Assembly (NCBI RefSeq): GCF_022809125.1
Contig: NZ_JALGBI010000001.1
Coordinates: 1,488,001-1,552,000, forward strand
Length of the DNA stretch: 64,000 nucleotides
Direction of reading: 5' to 3'
Source of the DNA: Variovorax terrae
Lineage (GTDB): Bacteria; Pseudomonadota; Gammaproteobacteria; Burkholderiales; Burkholderiaceae_C
In this document: piece by piece, positions 1 through 7,297 of the stretch
Layout: the number at the start of each line of letters is the position of its first letter
Position numbering within the stretch: position 1 is the first letter of the stretch
Made by a program: the position numbers and the translations under genes
Notes under the pieces: model-generated
Databases searched by the model: none
The model's input: the letters and a program-made list of their open reading frames with translations, nothing else
What the model was told of the DNA's origin: nothing

Positions 1-163
1 CGCCTTGCCGGTACAGCGTCTGGCCTGCCTCGAGCTTCATCACCTCGCCCAGCGTCGTGGCTTCGAGCCAGAGCGAGCCCAGGGCGAGCGAAGCGTCCCA
101 CGACGCATAGGCAGGCGAGGCGATGGGATCGACGGGGATCGAGGCTGGGTGGCGGCGCGGCAT
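1..163 (-). CDS. Crp/Fnr-family transcriptional regulator, N-terminal part only
   Basis: Partial gene on the minus strand; only about 54 N-terminal codons are present and the rest lies beyond the left edge. Reading down from the ATG at 161-163 gives a protein starting MPRRHPAS, then SPAYASWDASL and a LEAGQTLYRQG stretch typical of the start of a cyclic-nucleotide-binding fold. The segment SPAYASWDASL recurs exactly in the divergent regulator at 264-986, so the two are paralogs facing away from each other. Family members act as cytoplasmic dimers binding palindromes near promoters; ligand and targets cannot be inferred. The assignment rests on the paralog, since the DNA-binding domain is outside the window. 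Confidence 0.75.
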   Translation of the reverse strand, partial: MPRRHPASIPVDPIASPAYASWDASLALGSLWLEATTLGEVMKLEAGQTLYRQG

Positions 164-263
164 GGCGCGATTGTGCGCGCGTCGCGATGCCGCCATGAAG
201 GGCCCGCCGCATCGGCGCTACAGTGTGCGCGATGGTTTCATCGATTGGATGAGAATAAGGCCC

Positions 264-986
264 ATGAGAAGCAGAGCCTCCATCCGCCGTTCACCGGCCT
301 ATGCGTCGTGGGATGCATCGCTGACCGTGTCCGGGCCCTGGCTGCACGCGGTGGAACTGGGGACCATCGTGCGGCGTGGAGCGGGCCAGGTGTTGTACGG
401 CGAAGCGAGCCGGCATGATTTTTTCTATCTGATCCGCTCCGGCTTCGTGCATACCACTCTGCAGAGGCCCAACGGCACCAGCCTGCTGCTGGACATCTTC
501 GGGCCCGGTGCCATCTTTGGCGAAGGCTCATCCTTCACGGGGCCTGTGCGTTCCGCCACGGCGACGACCATCACGCCCGTGGTGCTGAGCCAATACCATC
601 CCGCCCAGATCGCCGATGCATTCGCGGCGCAGCCCGAGCTGGCCGTGTCGCTCATCAAGTTGCTGGGCACCAAGAACCGGCTGCTTCTGAACAAGCTGAC
701 CCGCTTCACGTCATCCGACCCCGAAGAGCGCTTGGTGGAGCTGCTGGCGCGGGTGGCGCAGACCTGGCGAGATGATCCATACCCCGGTGACACAGCCGCG
801 GACACGACGCATGCCCGCTCCATCCACCTGACGCATGAGCAGATTGGCGCCATGACGGCGCTCAGCCGCGTGTCTGTCACGCGAGCGTTGAAGTCGCTGG
901 CGGACAAGGGGCTGATCGCCACCGGCTCCAAGAACGTGGAAATCATCGACCGCGAAGGCCTGATCGCCCTCCTGGGGCCGCGCTGA
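264..986 (+). CDS. Crp/Fnr-family transcriptional regulator
   Basis: About 240 aa. An N-terminal cupin-like cNMP-binding fold (FGPGAIFGEGS near the middle, the usual phosphate-cassette position) is joined by a long helix to a C-terminal winged HTH with LTHEQIGAMTALSRVSVTRAL, the recognition-helix pattern of Crp/Fnr regulators. No N-terminal cysteine cluster is seen, so it is not a classical FeS Fnr. ATG 264 has an AAGG at 257-260; ATG 249 is in frame and possible. It lies directly upstream of the hydrolase/reductase/Bug operon, which it may regulate (inference), and is divergent from a paralog at 1-163. Effector unknown. Confidence 0.88.
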   Translation: MRSRASIRRSPAYASWDASLTVSGPWLHAVELGTIVRRGAGQVLYGEASRHDFFYLIRSGFVHTTLQRPNGTSLLLDIFGPGAIFGEGSSFTGPVRSATATTITPVVLSQYHPAQIADAFAAQPELAVSLIKLLGTKNRLLLNKLTRFTSSDPEERLVELLARVAQTWRDDPYPGDTAADTTHARSIHLTHEQIGAMTALSRVSVTRALKSLADKGLIATGSKNVEIIDREGLIALLGPR

Positions 987-1001
987 AATTCTGCGCACGA
1001 C

Positions 1002-1019
1002 TTGTATCCCCGGATACGA
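1002..1019. promoter_or_regulatory. imperfect palindrome, candidate operator before the catabolic operon
   Basis: TTGTATCCCCGGATACGA is an 18-bp palindrome with one mismatched pair, between the Crp/Fnr gene and the dienelactone hydrolase gene. Another GGATAC half-site lies at 1039-1044. A TTGACT hexamer at 1024-1029 could be a -35 element, but no good -10 follows at 17 bp. Size and symmetry suit a Crp/Fnr-type dimer, though the half-site is neither the Crp TGTGA nor the Fnr TTGAT consensus. Regulator assignment is inference from adjacency. Confidence 0.4.
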
Positions 1020-1073
1020 CGAATTGACTCCATCCTGCGGATACTTTGCCGCATGGAACACAGGAGTAATCGA

Positions 1074-1757
1074 ATGGGATCGTGGATCAAGGTCAAGGCT
1101 TCGGATGGGTTCGTTCTGTCCGCATGGCAGGTGGAGGCCACCGGCGCTCCACGGGGGACCATCGTGCTGGTGCAGGAAATCTTTGGCGTCAACAGCCACA
1201 TCCGCAGCGTTGCTCAGCGCCTGGCGGGAGAGGGCTACGATGTACTGGCACCTGCGCTGTTCGACCGCGCCATGCCGGAGGTGGAACTGGGCTACAACGC
1301 CGAGGGCATCGGCCAGGGCGTGGAGCTGATGCAGCGCGCCAGCCTGGACGACGCGCTGCGCGATGTGGATGCCGCCCGTGCGCACGCGGCGCAGGGCCTG
1401 CCGGTGGCGGTAATGGGATTTTGCTGGGGCGGTCTGGTCGCCTGGCTGTCGGCGACGCGCTTGGACGGCTTTGCTGCAGCCGTGCCGTACTACCCCGGCG
1501 GCATTGGAAACTTTGCAGCCGAGGCGCCGCGCTGCCCGGTACTGCTGCACTTTGCCGAGCATGACGATCATATTTCCCTGGCCGAAGCTGAAGCCGTGCG
1601 CGTCGCACACCCCGGCCTTGCAACTGTGCACATTTATCCAGCGGAGCATGGCTTCAACTGCGACGAACGCGGCAGCTATCACGCACCCAGTGCGGCGCAG
1701 GCATGGGAGCGCAGCCTGGGCTTTCTGGCGCTGCATATGAAGGTGCGCAACGCATGA
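1074..1757 (+). CDS. dienelactone hydrolase family protein
   Basis: 227 aa, cytoplasmic alpha/beta hydrolase of the dienelactone hydrolase (carboxymethylenebutenolidase) family, which opens dienelactones in chlorocatechol-type ring-cleavage pathways; many members act on other lactones or esters. The nucleophile Cys117 sits in GFCWGG, with Asp164 (AEHDD) and His192 (EHGFN) completing the Cys-Asp-His triad; Glu35 in QEIFG matches the conserved activating glutamate. ATG 1074 is chosen because CAGGAG (1061-1066) precedes it by 7 nt. It is the first gene of an overlapping operon: its stop overlaps the next ATG by 4 nt. No ring-cleavage dioxygenase is nearby, so the substrate is open. Confidence 0.9.
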   Translation: MGSWIKVKASDGFVLSAWQVEATGAPRGTIVLVQEIFGVNSHIRSVAQRLAGEGYDVLAPALFDRAMPEVELGYNAEGIGQGVELMQRASLDDALRDVDAARAHAAQGLPVAVMGFCWGGLVAWLSATRLDGFAAAVPYYPGGIGNFAAEAPRCPVLLHFAEHDDHISLAEAEAVRVAHPGLATVHIYPAEHGFNCDERGSYHAPSAAQAWERSLGFLALHMKVRNA

Positions 1758-2818
1758 GCCAGCCCGCATTGCCTACGCGGCCTGTTGGCCGCAGTAGCCT
1801 CCGTGTGAGCGTGCTGGGCCTGGGCTGTGCCACGTTGGGTGGCAGCCGCTTTCCCGTCAGCCCGCAGGTGGCCGCGGGCGCCATTCACCAGGCCTGGAAC
1901 GACGGTGTGCGCTACGTGGACACGGCGCCGTTCTACGGCTACGGCGCCGCCGAGCGGCGCGTGGGCGATGCGCTGCGCGCCATGCCGCGCGGCGACTGGG
2001 TGCTGTCCACCAAGGTCGGGCGGCTGCTGGTGCCTTGCGCCAACCCGCCTGCCGGCGCTGGCGGCACGCCTAGGCCCATGCCGTTTGACGCGGTGTACGA
2101 CTACAGCTACGACGGCGTCATGCGCTCGTTCGAGGCCAGCCTGCAGCGTCTGGGGCTGGACCGCATCGACATGCTGTTCGTGCATGACATTGGCGCCTAC
2201 GTGCATGGCGCGGCGCATGCCGGCCACATGCAGGCGCTGGAGCGCGGCGGCTATCGGGCGCTGGACAGCCTGCGCAGCGGTGGCGCCGTTCGCGCCATCG
2301 GCCTGGGCGTGTTTGAAACCGCCGTGTGTCTGGAGGCCATGCAATGGGGGCATTGGGATGCCTTTCTGCTGGCGGGCGGCTACACGCTGCTGGGGCAGGA
2401 ACCCTTGATGGACTTGCTGCCTGCATGCGAGACGCAAGGCGTGTCGTTGATCGTGGGAAGCCCTCTCAACAGCGGCATTCTGGCGGGAGGCGGGCTGTGG
2501 AACTACAAGGCGCCGCCGCCGCCCGTGGCGGCGCGTGCCGAAGGCATCCGCGATGTCTGCGCCGCCTTCGGCGTACCCGTGGTGGCCGCTGCGCTGCAGT
2601 TCGTGCTGGCGCATCCGGCCGTCGCTGCGGTGCTGCCCGGCCCGCGCAGCGCGCAGGAGCAGGCAGACAACCTGCGTGCGCTGCACCATCCCATTCCCCC
2701 CGGCCTGTGGGCTGCGCTGCGCGACCGGCACCTGTTGCATCCGCAGGCTCCGGTGCCGCAGGGGCCGGTTGTTTCCACTGACTCCATTGAAAGGACGATG
2801 CATGAAGTTCAATCGTAG
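1754..2818 (+). CDS. aldo/keto reductase (aldose/pyridoxal dehydrogenase-like)
   Basis: 354 aa, (beta/alpha)8 NAD(P)-dependent oxidoreductase. The catalytic tetrad is visible as Asp56 and Tyr61 (DTAPFYG), Lys87 (STKVGR) and His144 (LFVHDIG). The DTAPFYGYGAAERRVG pattern with a long loop after the lysine resembles the D-threo-aldose 1-dehydrogenase / pyridoxal 4-dehydrogenase branch, which oxidises cyclic sugars or aldehydes to lactones. A lactone product would suit the lactone hydrolase encoded immediately upstream (4-nt overlap), so the two may act consecutively (inference). The 3' end overlaps the next gene by 17 nt. Confidence 0.85.
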   Translation: MSQPALPTRPVGRSSLRVSVLGLGCATLGGSRFPVSPQVAAGAIHQAWNDGVRYVDTAPFYGYGAAERRVGDALRAMPRGDWVLSTKVGRLLVPCANPPAGAGGTPRPMPFDAVYDYSYDGVMRSFEASLQRLGLDRIDMLFVHDIGAYVHGAAHAGHMQALERGGYRALDSLRSGGAVRAIGLGVFETAVCLEAMQWGHWDAFLLAGGYTLLGQEPLMDLLPACETQGVSLIVGSPLNSGILAGGGLWNYKAPPPPVAARAEGIRDVCAAFGVPVVAAALQFVLAHPAVAAVLPGPRSAQEQADNLRALHHPIPPGLWAALRDRHLLHPQAPVPQGPVVSTDSIERTMHEVQS

Positions 2819-3791
2819 AAGCAGCCTGGCCGCCCTGGCCGGCGCGGCACTGGGGGCCGCATGGTTCCCTCAGGCGTATGCGCAGGCGAAGGACTACACG
2901 GGCCCGATCAGGATCCTGGTGGGCTTCAATCCTGGCGGCGCGACCGACGTGGTGGCGCGCCAGATCGGCGACAAGCTCAAGGACCTGCTGAGCCAGGTCG
3001 TGATTGTCGAGAACAAGCCCGGTGCTGGCGGCATGATTGCGACACAACAGCTCAAGGCCGCGCCGGCCGACGGCTCCACCGTCATGCTGACGATCGACCA
3101 TACGCACCTGATCGTGCCCTTGACTTTCAAGGCGCCGGGCTACGACCCGGCCGCCGATTTCACCGCGCTGGCCGGTGTCGCCAACTACTACAACGCCCTG
3201 GTGGTCGCCAACAGCCTGAATGTGAAGAACATGGCCGAGTACGGCGCCTGGCTCAAGGCCCATCCCGGGCAGGCCAACTACGGCGTGGGTGCCGCCGGCA
3301 GCGTTGCGCAGTTCTCCGGCCAGTTGCTTGGCCAGTCCCTGGGCGTCAAGATGGTGGCGGTTCCGTACAAAGGCGGGGCGCCGCTGGTGCAGGATTTGCT
3401 GGGCGGGCAGATCCCGGCGGGCATCGTGTCGTTGACGGACGCCATCGAGCATCATCGTGCGGGCAAGCTGCGCATCGTCGCGGTGTCGGGCGCCGCGCGT
3501 GCCAAGGCCACTCCCGAGGTGCCGACCTTCACCGAGCTGGGGCTCAAGGGATTGGACAAGAATCCGTGGCTGGCTTTCTTCGGCCCGAGGGGCATGCCGC
3601 CCGAGTTCGTGGACCGCTTCACCAAGGCCGTGGCCGCCGTGCTGCGCCAGCCCGACATGAATGAGAAGCTGGCCAAGATTGGCAACGAAGTGCTGTATGC
3701 CACGCCCGAACAACTGCAGCGCGATTGGGTTGTCTCGACCACGCGGCACTGGGCGCCCGTGGTCAAGGAGTCGGGGTGGGAACTGCAATAG
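2802..3791 (+). CDS. Bug-family tripartite tricarboxylate transporter substrate-binding protein
   Basis: 329 aa periplasmic solute receptor of the Bug/TctC family, greatly expanded in Burkholderiales. A signal peptide with two N-terminal arginines, a hydrophobic core and an AYAQA cleavage region occupies residues 1-28. The mature start IRILVGFNPGGATDVVARQ is the hallmark first ligand-binding strand and loop, and VVIVENKPGAGG is the second conserved motif. No TctA/TctB membrane subunits are adjacent, so it is an orphan receptor that probably shares a distant permease. Co-transcription with the hydrolase, reductase and isomerase suggests it captures the substrate or an intermediate of that pathway. 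Confidence 0.93.
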   Translation: MKFNRRSSLAALAGAALGAAWFPQAYAQAKDYTGPIRILVGFNPGGATDVVARQIGDKLKDLLSQVVIVENKPGAGGMIATQQLKAAPADGSTVMLTIDHTHLIVPLTFKAPGYDPAADFTALAGVANYYNALVVANSLNVKNMAEYGAWLKAHPGQANYGVGAAGSVAQFSGQLLGQSLGVKMVAVPYKGGAPLVQDLLGGQIPAGIVSLTDAIEHHRAGKLRIVAVSGAARAKATPEVPTFTELGLKGLDKNPWLAFFGPRGMPPEFVDRFTKAVAAVLRQPDMNEKLAKIGNEVLYATPEQLQRDWVVSTTRHWAPVVKESGWELQ

Positions 3792-4672
3792 GCGAGCCTG
3801 GCTTCCTGGCCAGCTACTGGACGTTGGCGGGCGATGTGCTGCCTCGCTCGCCCAGCCAGATCAGCCCCCACAGTTTCGAGAGCCGCGTCCGCGCCGCGGC
3901 CCAGGCCGGCTACACCGGCCTGGGGTTGATGAACGATGATCTGGCCGCCACGACTCGGCGCATGGGGCTCTCTGCGATGCGGCGGTGCCTGGACGACCAC
4001 GGCTTGCGGCACCTGGAACTGGAGTTTCTGGGGGACTGGTTTGCAGACAGCGAGCGCCGTGCCGCATCGGACCGCACACGCGCCGAGCTGTTGGCCGCTG
4101 CACAGGCCTTGGGAGCACGCCACATCAAGATAGGCGGCGACCGCTACGGCGCGCACTGGCCGCTGGCACAGCTGGTCGACAGCTTTGCACGCCTGTGTGA
4201 AGAGGCGGCGCGCCACGGCACGGCGATCGTGCTGGAACTGCTGCCCTGGACCCAACTGGCGACGCCGGCGCAGGCCTTGCCGCTGCTGGAACAGGCGCAG
4301 GCCTCCAATGCCGGGCTGCTGCTGGACGTGTGGCACCTGCAGCGCGCGGGCGTGCCCTGGTCGAGCCTGGCGGCGTTGCCGCCGCGCTGGGTGAGGGCTG
4401 CCGAACTCAGCGACGCGGGCCCTCCCGAGGGCGACGTGTGGGCTGACACCATCCATCGCCGCCGCCTATGCGGCGAAGGTGGCTTTGATCTGCGAGGGTT
4501 CATCCAGGCGCTGCAGGCCACAGGCTTTGACGGCCCCTGGGGCATCGAGATCATCTCGGACACGCACCGCACGCTGCCGTTGTCTGCGGCGGCGCAGCGC
4601 GCGATTGACACGGCGCGGCAACAGTTCGTACAGAATGCCAGCAGCCAACTGCGCGAGAATGCAATTCGTTGA
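3776..4672 (+). CDS. sugar phosphate isomerase/epimerase-like TIM-barrel protein
   Basis: About 298 aa, xylose-isomerase-like TIM barrel (AP endonuclease 2 / IolE-like superfamily). Signs are the FESRVRAAAQAGYTGLGL start, GARHIKIGGDRYG, IVLELLPWTQLATP (metal-ligand Glu strand), GLLLDVWHLQRAG (Asp and His ligands) and a C-terminal WGIEIISD strand with the last Glu. GTG 3776 is chosen because AAGGAG at 3765-3770 lies 5 nt upstream; it overlaps the receptor gene by 16 nt, so translation is probably coupled. Family members isomerise or epimerise sugars or keto-acids, or dehydrate inosose-type substrates; the substrate here is unknown. Confidence 0.8.
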   Translation: MGTAIGEPGFLASYWTLAGDVLPRSPSQISPHSFESRVRAAAQAGYTGLGLMNDDLAATTRRMGLSAMRRCLDDHGLRHLELEFLGDWFADSERRAASDRTRAELLAAAQALGARHIKIGGDRYGAHWPLAQLVDSFARLCEEAARHGTAIVLELLPWTQLATPAQALPLLEQAQASNAGLLLDVWHLQRAGVPWSSLAALPPRWVRAAELSDAGPPEGDVWADTIHRRRLCGEGGFDLRGFIQALQATGFDGPWGIEIISDTHRTLPLSAAAQRAIDTARQQFVQNASSQLRENAIR

Positions 4673-4697
4673 TTGCCTTTACAGAGATATCAAGACC

Positions 4698-5894
4698 ATG
4701 TCCATCCAATTCGCCGGCCGCCTGAACAACGTCGAAACCTCCGCCATCCGCGAACTCTTCAAGCTGCTGGGCAAGCCCGGCATCATCAGCTTCGCCGGGG
4801 GCTTCCCTGACAGCGCCATGTTCGACGTGGAGGGCCTGAAGGAGGCCAGCGCCAAGGCCCTGGCCGAGGAGCCCGGCGGCGCGCTGCAGTACGGAGCCAC
4901 CGAAGGCTACAACCCGCTGCGCGAGCAGCTGGCGGCCTTCATGGGTACCAAGGGCGTGAAGGGCCTGAACCCCGAGGGCCTGATCGTCACCACCGGCAGC
5001 CAGCAGGCGCTGGACCTGCTGGGCAAGACCCTGATCAGCCCGGGCGACAAGGTGATTGTCGAAGGCCCGACCTTCCTGGCCACGATCCAGTGCTTTCGCC
5101 TGTACGGCGCCGAGCTGATCAGCGCGCCGATCGATGGCAACGGCGTGAAGACCGACGAACTGGAAAAGCTGATCGCCGAGCACCGTCCCAAGTTCGTCTA
5201 CCTGATTCCCACCTTCGGCAACCCCAGCGGCGGTCTACTGAATCTGGAGCGCCGCAAGAAGGTGCTGGAACTGGCCGTGAAGTACCAGACCCTGATCGTG
5301 GAGGACGATCCTTATGGCGATCTGTACTTCAATGAGGCGCCGCCGCCGTCCATCTTGGCGCTGAGCGACAGCGTGCCCGGCAGCCGCGAATGGATCGCCC
5401 ACTGCGGCAGCATGAGCAAGGTGCTGAGCCCCGGCCTGCGCGTGGGCTGGATGATCGCCCCCGCGGAGCTGCTGGCCAAGGCCACCATGTGCAAGCAGTT
5501 CAGCGACGCCCACACCAGCACCTTTGCCCAGGCCACTGCCGCCCAGTACTTGAAGGCGGGCCGCATGCCGGCCACCCTGGCCCACGTGCGCAAGGTGTAC
5601 GCCGAGCGCGCCCTGGCCATGGGCGAGGCCTTGCGCCAGGAGCTGGGTGATGCCATCGAGTTCGTGCAGCCCCAGGGCGGCCTGTTCGTCTGGGCCCGCC
5701 TGACGGGTGCAGGTGGCAAGGTGAAGGACGGCAACGAATTTGCCAGGCGAGCGATCGAGCAGGGCGTGGCCTTCGTCCCCGGTGCGCCGTTCTTCTGCGC
5801 GAACCCCGACCCTGCGACGCTGCGGCTGAGCTTTGCCACGGCCGACGTGGCCAGGATCGAGGAAGGCGTGGCCAGGCTGGGCAAGGCGCTCTGA
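4698..5894 (+). CDS. PLP-dependent aminotransferase class I/II (LysN/2-aminoadipate-type)
   Basis: 398 aa fold-type I aminotransferase. Visible landmarks: the VTTGSQQALDLLGK cofactor loop, Asn175 in GNPSGG, Asp203/Asp204 and Tyr206 in VEDDPYGDLY, the Schiff-base Lys241 in SMSKVLSPGLRVGW, and a C-terminal arginine in TLRLSF. The start IQFAGRLNNVETSAIRELFKLL and the FAGGFPD motif are typical of the LysN/2-aminoadipate and valine-pyruvate-like branch (MocR-type catalytic domain without a regulator). It probably transaminates a hydrophobic or dicarboxylic amino acid with 2-oxoglutarate. ATG 4698 follows the isomerase stop by 25 nt, so it may share the upstream transcript. Confidence 0.9.
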   Translation: MSIQFAGRLNNVETSAIRELFKLLGKPGIISFAGGFPDSAMFDVEGLKEASAKALAEEPGGALQYGATEGYNPLREQLAAFMGTKGVKGLNPEGLIVTTGSQQALDLLGKTLISPGDKVIVEGPTFLATIQCFRLYGAELISAPIDGNGVKTDELEKLIAEHRPKFVYLIPTFGNPSGGLLNLERRKKVLELAVKYQTLIVEDDPYGDLYFNEAPPPSILALSDSVPGSREWIAHCGSMSKVLSPGLRVGWMIAPAELLAKATMCKQFSDAHTSTFAQATAAQYLKAGRMPATLAHVRKVYAERALAMGEALRQELGDAIEFVQPQGGLFVWARLTGAGGKVKDGNEFARRAIEQGVAFVPGAPFFCANPDPATLRLSFATADVARIEEGVARLGKAL

Positions 5895-6003
5895 GTCCGG
5901 CGCACCAGCGCGGGATGTCTGGTGAGCGCCTCGCCGGGTCTTGCCCATGCACGCATGGCGGCGCTGACCGGCGGCTCACCGCCAGCCTGTACCATGCAAG
6001 GTC

Positions 6004-6258
6004 ATGGCCGAAACCACCATCACCACCGACAGCTACAAGCTGTTCCCCTCGCCGCGCAACGTGCATCGCGAGGTGTTTCTGCACGAGGTGTTCGTTCCGC
6101 ACCCCTATGCCCTGATCGACCTGCCGAGCTTCCGCCTCCAGGGAAAGCACAGTCTGTTTGCCGCCTATCGGCTGGCTGACCGGAAAATGGGGCAATTGGT
6201 GACCTTCGAGCTCGCAGCGGACGCGGCCAAGTTCAATGCCAATTTCGTGCCGGATTGA
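6004..6258 (+). CDS. conserved small protein of unknown function
   Basis: 84 aa, soluble, not recognised. The start MAETTITTDSYKLFPSPRN is polar and followed by a VHREVFLHEVFVPHPYALIDLPSFRLQGK core and a short helix ending AAKFNANFVPD. No signal peptide, membrane segment or metal motif is seen. The ATG begins 109 nt after the aminotransferase stop, and the gene is followed after 11 nt by another small gene, so the two probably form a pair. Codon use matches the neighbours, which favours a real gene. Confidence 0.6.
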   Translation: MAETTITTDSYKLFPSPRNVHREVFLHEVFVPHPYALIDLPSFRLQGKHSLFAAYRLADRKMGQLVTFELAADAAKFNANFVPD

Positions 6259-6269
6259 ATTGCAGGCCC

Positions 6270-6530
6270 ATGCAAGAAGAATTCCGCTTCAACGTCTTTG
6301 GCCGTTTGGTTGCCGTGGTTCGCACGCCCACCGGATGGAACGCCTTTGCCGTGGGCGCAGACGGCAAGCGCGGGCCGCTGGGCATCGTGGTGCCGGATTT
6401 CGTGGCTGAAGACGAACTGGGCCAATACCTGTTCGACATCTTTCATGAGAGCGCCACGCCGGGCAACGGCGATGTGGTGCCTGTCGGTGACCAGTGCTCC
6501 GGTGGTGCGACGGAGACTCTTTCCCTGTGA
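6270..6530 (+). CDS. conserved small protein (86 aa) of unknown function
   Basis: 86 aa. It begins MQEEFRFNVFGRLVAVVR and continues GWNAFAVGADGKRGPLGIVVPDFVAEDELGQYL before HESATP; proteins of this pattern are familiar as short conserved hypotheticals in proteobacteria, but I cannot attach a function. The pattern FxVFGRxxAVxR...W..F..G.DGKRR suggests a small beta-rich fold. An in-frame ATG at 6255 lies inside the preceding stop region and is less likely. The last 20 residues are low in hydrophobics and probably flexible. Confidence 0.65.
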   Translation: MQEEFRFNVFGRLVAVVRTPTGWNAFAVGADGKRGPLGIVVPDFVAEDELGQYLFDIFHESATPGNGDVVPVGDQCSGGATETLSL

Positions 6531-6581
6531 GGGCGCGGGCATTTCCTGCATACGGCCTGTCGCCCTCATCGCGATATCGCT

Positions 6582-7208
6582 TTAGTACGGCAGAACAAAC
6601 CCGTTCTTCCCCGCGTTGATGCGCAGGGCGGTCGGCTTGCCGTTGACCTCGGCCGCCATCACGGACACGCTCGCACCGGGCACCAGCAGGCCGCGATCGC
6701 CGGGGCGGAAGGTGATCACGGGCGCGTCAGGCGGCACGACGATCGTTTTCTCTCCGCCGTTGTATTTCACCCGCAGGGTCTGGCCGCTGGGCGCGGCCAT
6801 CACATCGGCCACGGTGGCATTGGTCATGGTGCTGGAGGGTTGCAGGTCGAACGGGCGATGGCCTTCGCCCCGGCCCCGCGCCGATTCAGGGAACACCGTG
6901 ATCGCGATGGCGCGCAGGCTGCCGTCGGCCTGGGGCAGGGCGGCCGTGCCGATGAAACTGCCCGCCCGGATGTCCGCCAGGGCAATGGGGTAGACCTCGA
7001 TGACCTCGGTCGCGTCTGTGATGGCCATCTCGATCACCTCAGGGCTGCTGCGGTCCTTGACGGTCACGCTGGCGGCTGTCGCGCTGACGATGGTGCCGCG
7101 CAGGCGGAAGGCGGCGGGGTTGGCCGGCTGCGCCATGGACGACAGGGGGAGGGCGATGGCCGCAAGGCACAGGGCCAGGGTGGCGGCGCGTCGAGTGGGC
7201 TGGTGCAT
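6582..7208 (-). CDS. periplasmic DUF5666-like hypothetical protein
   Basis: 208 aa exported protein. Residues 1-27 form a signal peptide (MHQPTRRAATLALCLAAIA, cleavage after SSMAQ). The mature part is beta-rich: FRLRGTIVSATAASVTVKDR is the OB-like strand pair seen in DUF5666 proteins, followed by conserved-looking ITDATEVIEVYPIALADIRAGSFIGTAA and a C-terminal VNGKPTALRINAGKNGFVLPY. ATG 7206-7208 is preferred to the upstream 7244 because it places the signal peptide at the N terminus. The family is probably extracytoplasmic; function unknown. Divergent from the aldo/keto reductase at 7298. Confidence 0.7.
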   Translation of the reverse strand: MHQPTRRAATLALCLAAIALPLSSMAQPANPAAFRLRGTIVSATAASVTVKDRSSPEVIEMAITDATEVIEVYPIALADIRAGSFIGTAALPQADGSLRAIAITVFPESARGRGEGHRPFDLQPSSTMTNATVADVMAAPSGQTLRVKYNGGEKTIVVPPDAPVITFRPGDRGLLVPGASVSVMAAEVNGKPTALRINAGKNGFVLPY

Positions 7209-7297
7209 GGTGGCTCCGGGAGAGGGGGGGCTCAGCGCGGCCAAGGCGGCTTTGACATAGACTGGGGTGGACTCATTTCAGCCGTCAAAGGTTCCTC

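Noticed and set aside
5..418. 137-codon open frame across the divergent regulator promoter
   Set aside because: It overlaps both Crp/Fnr starts and has no protein-like features; the divergent paralogs explain the region better.
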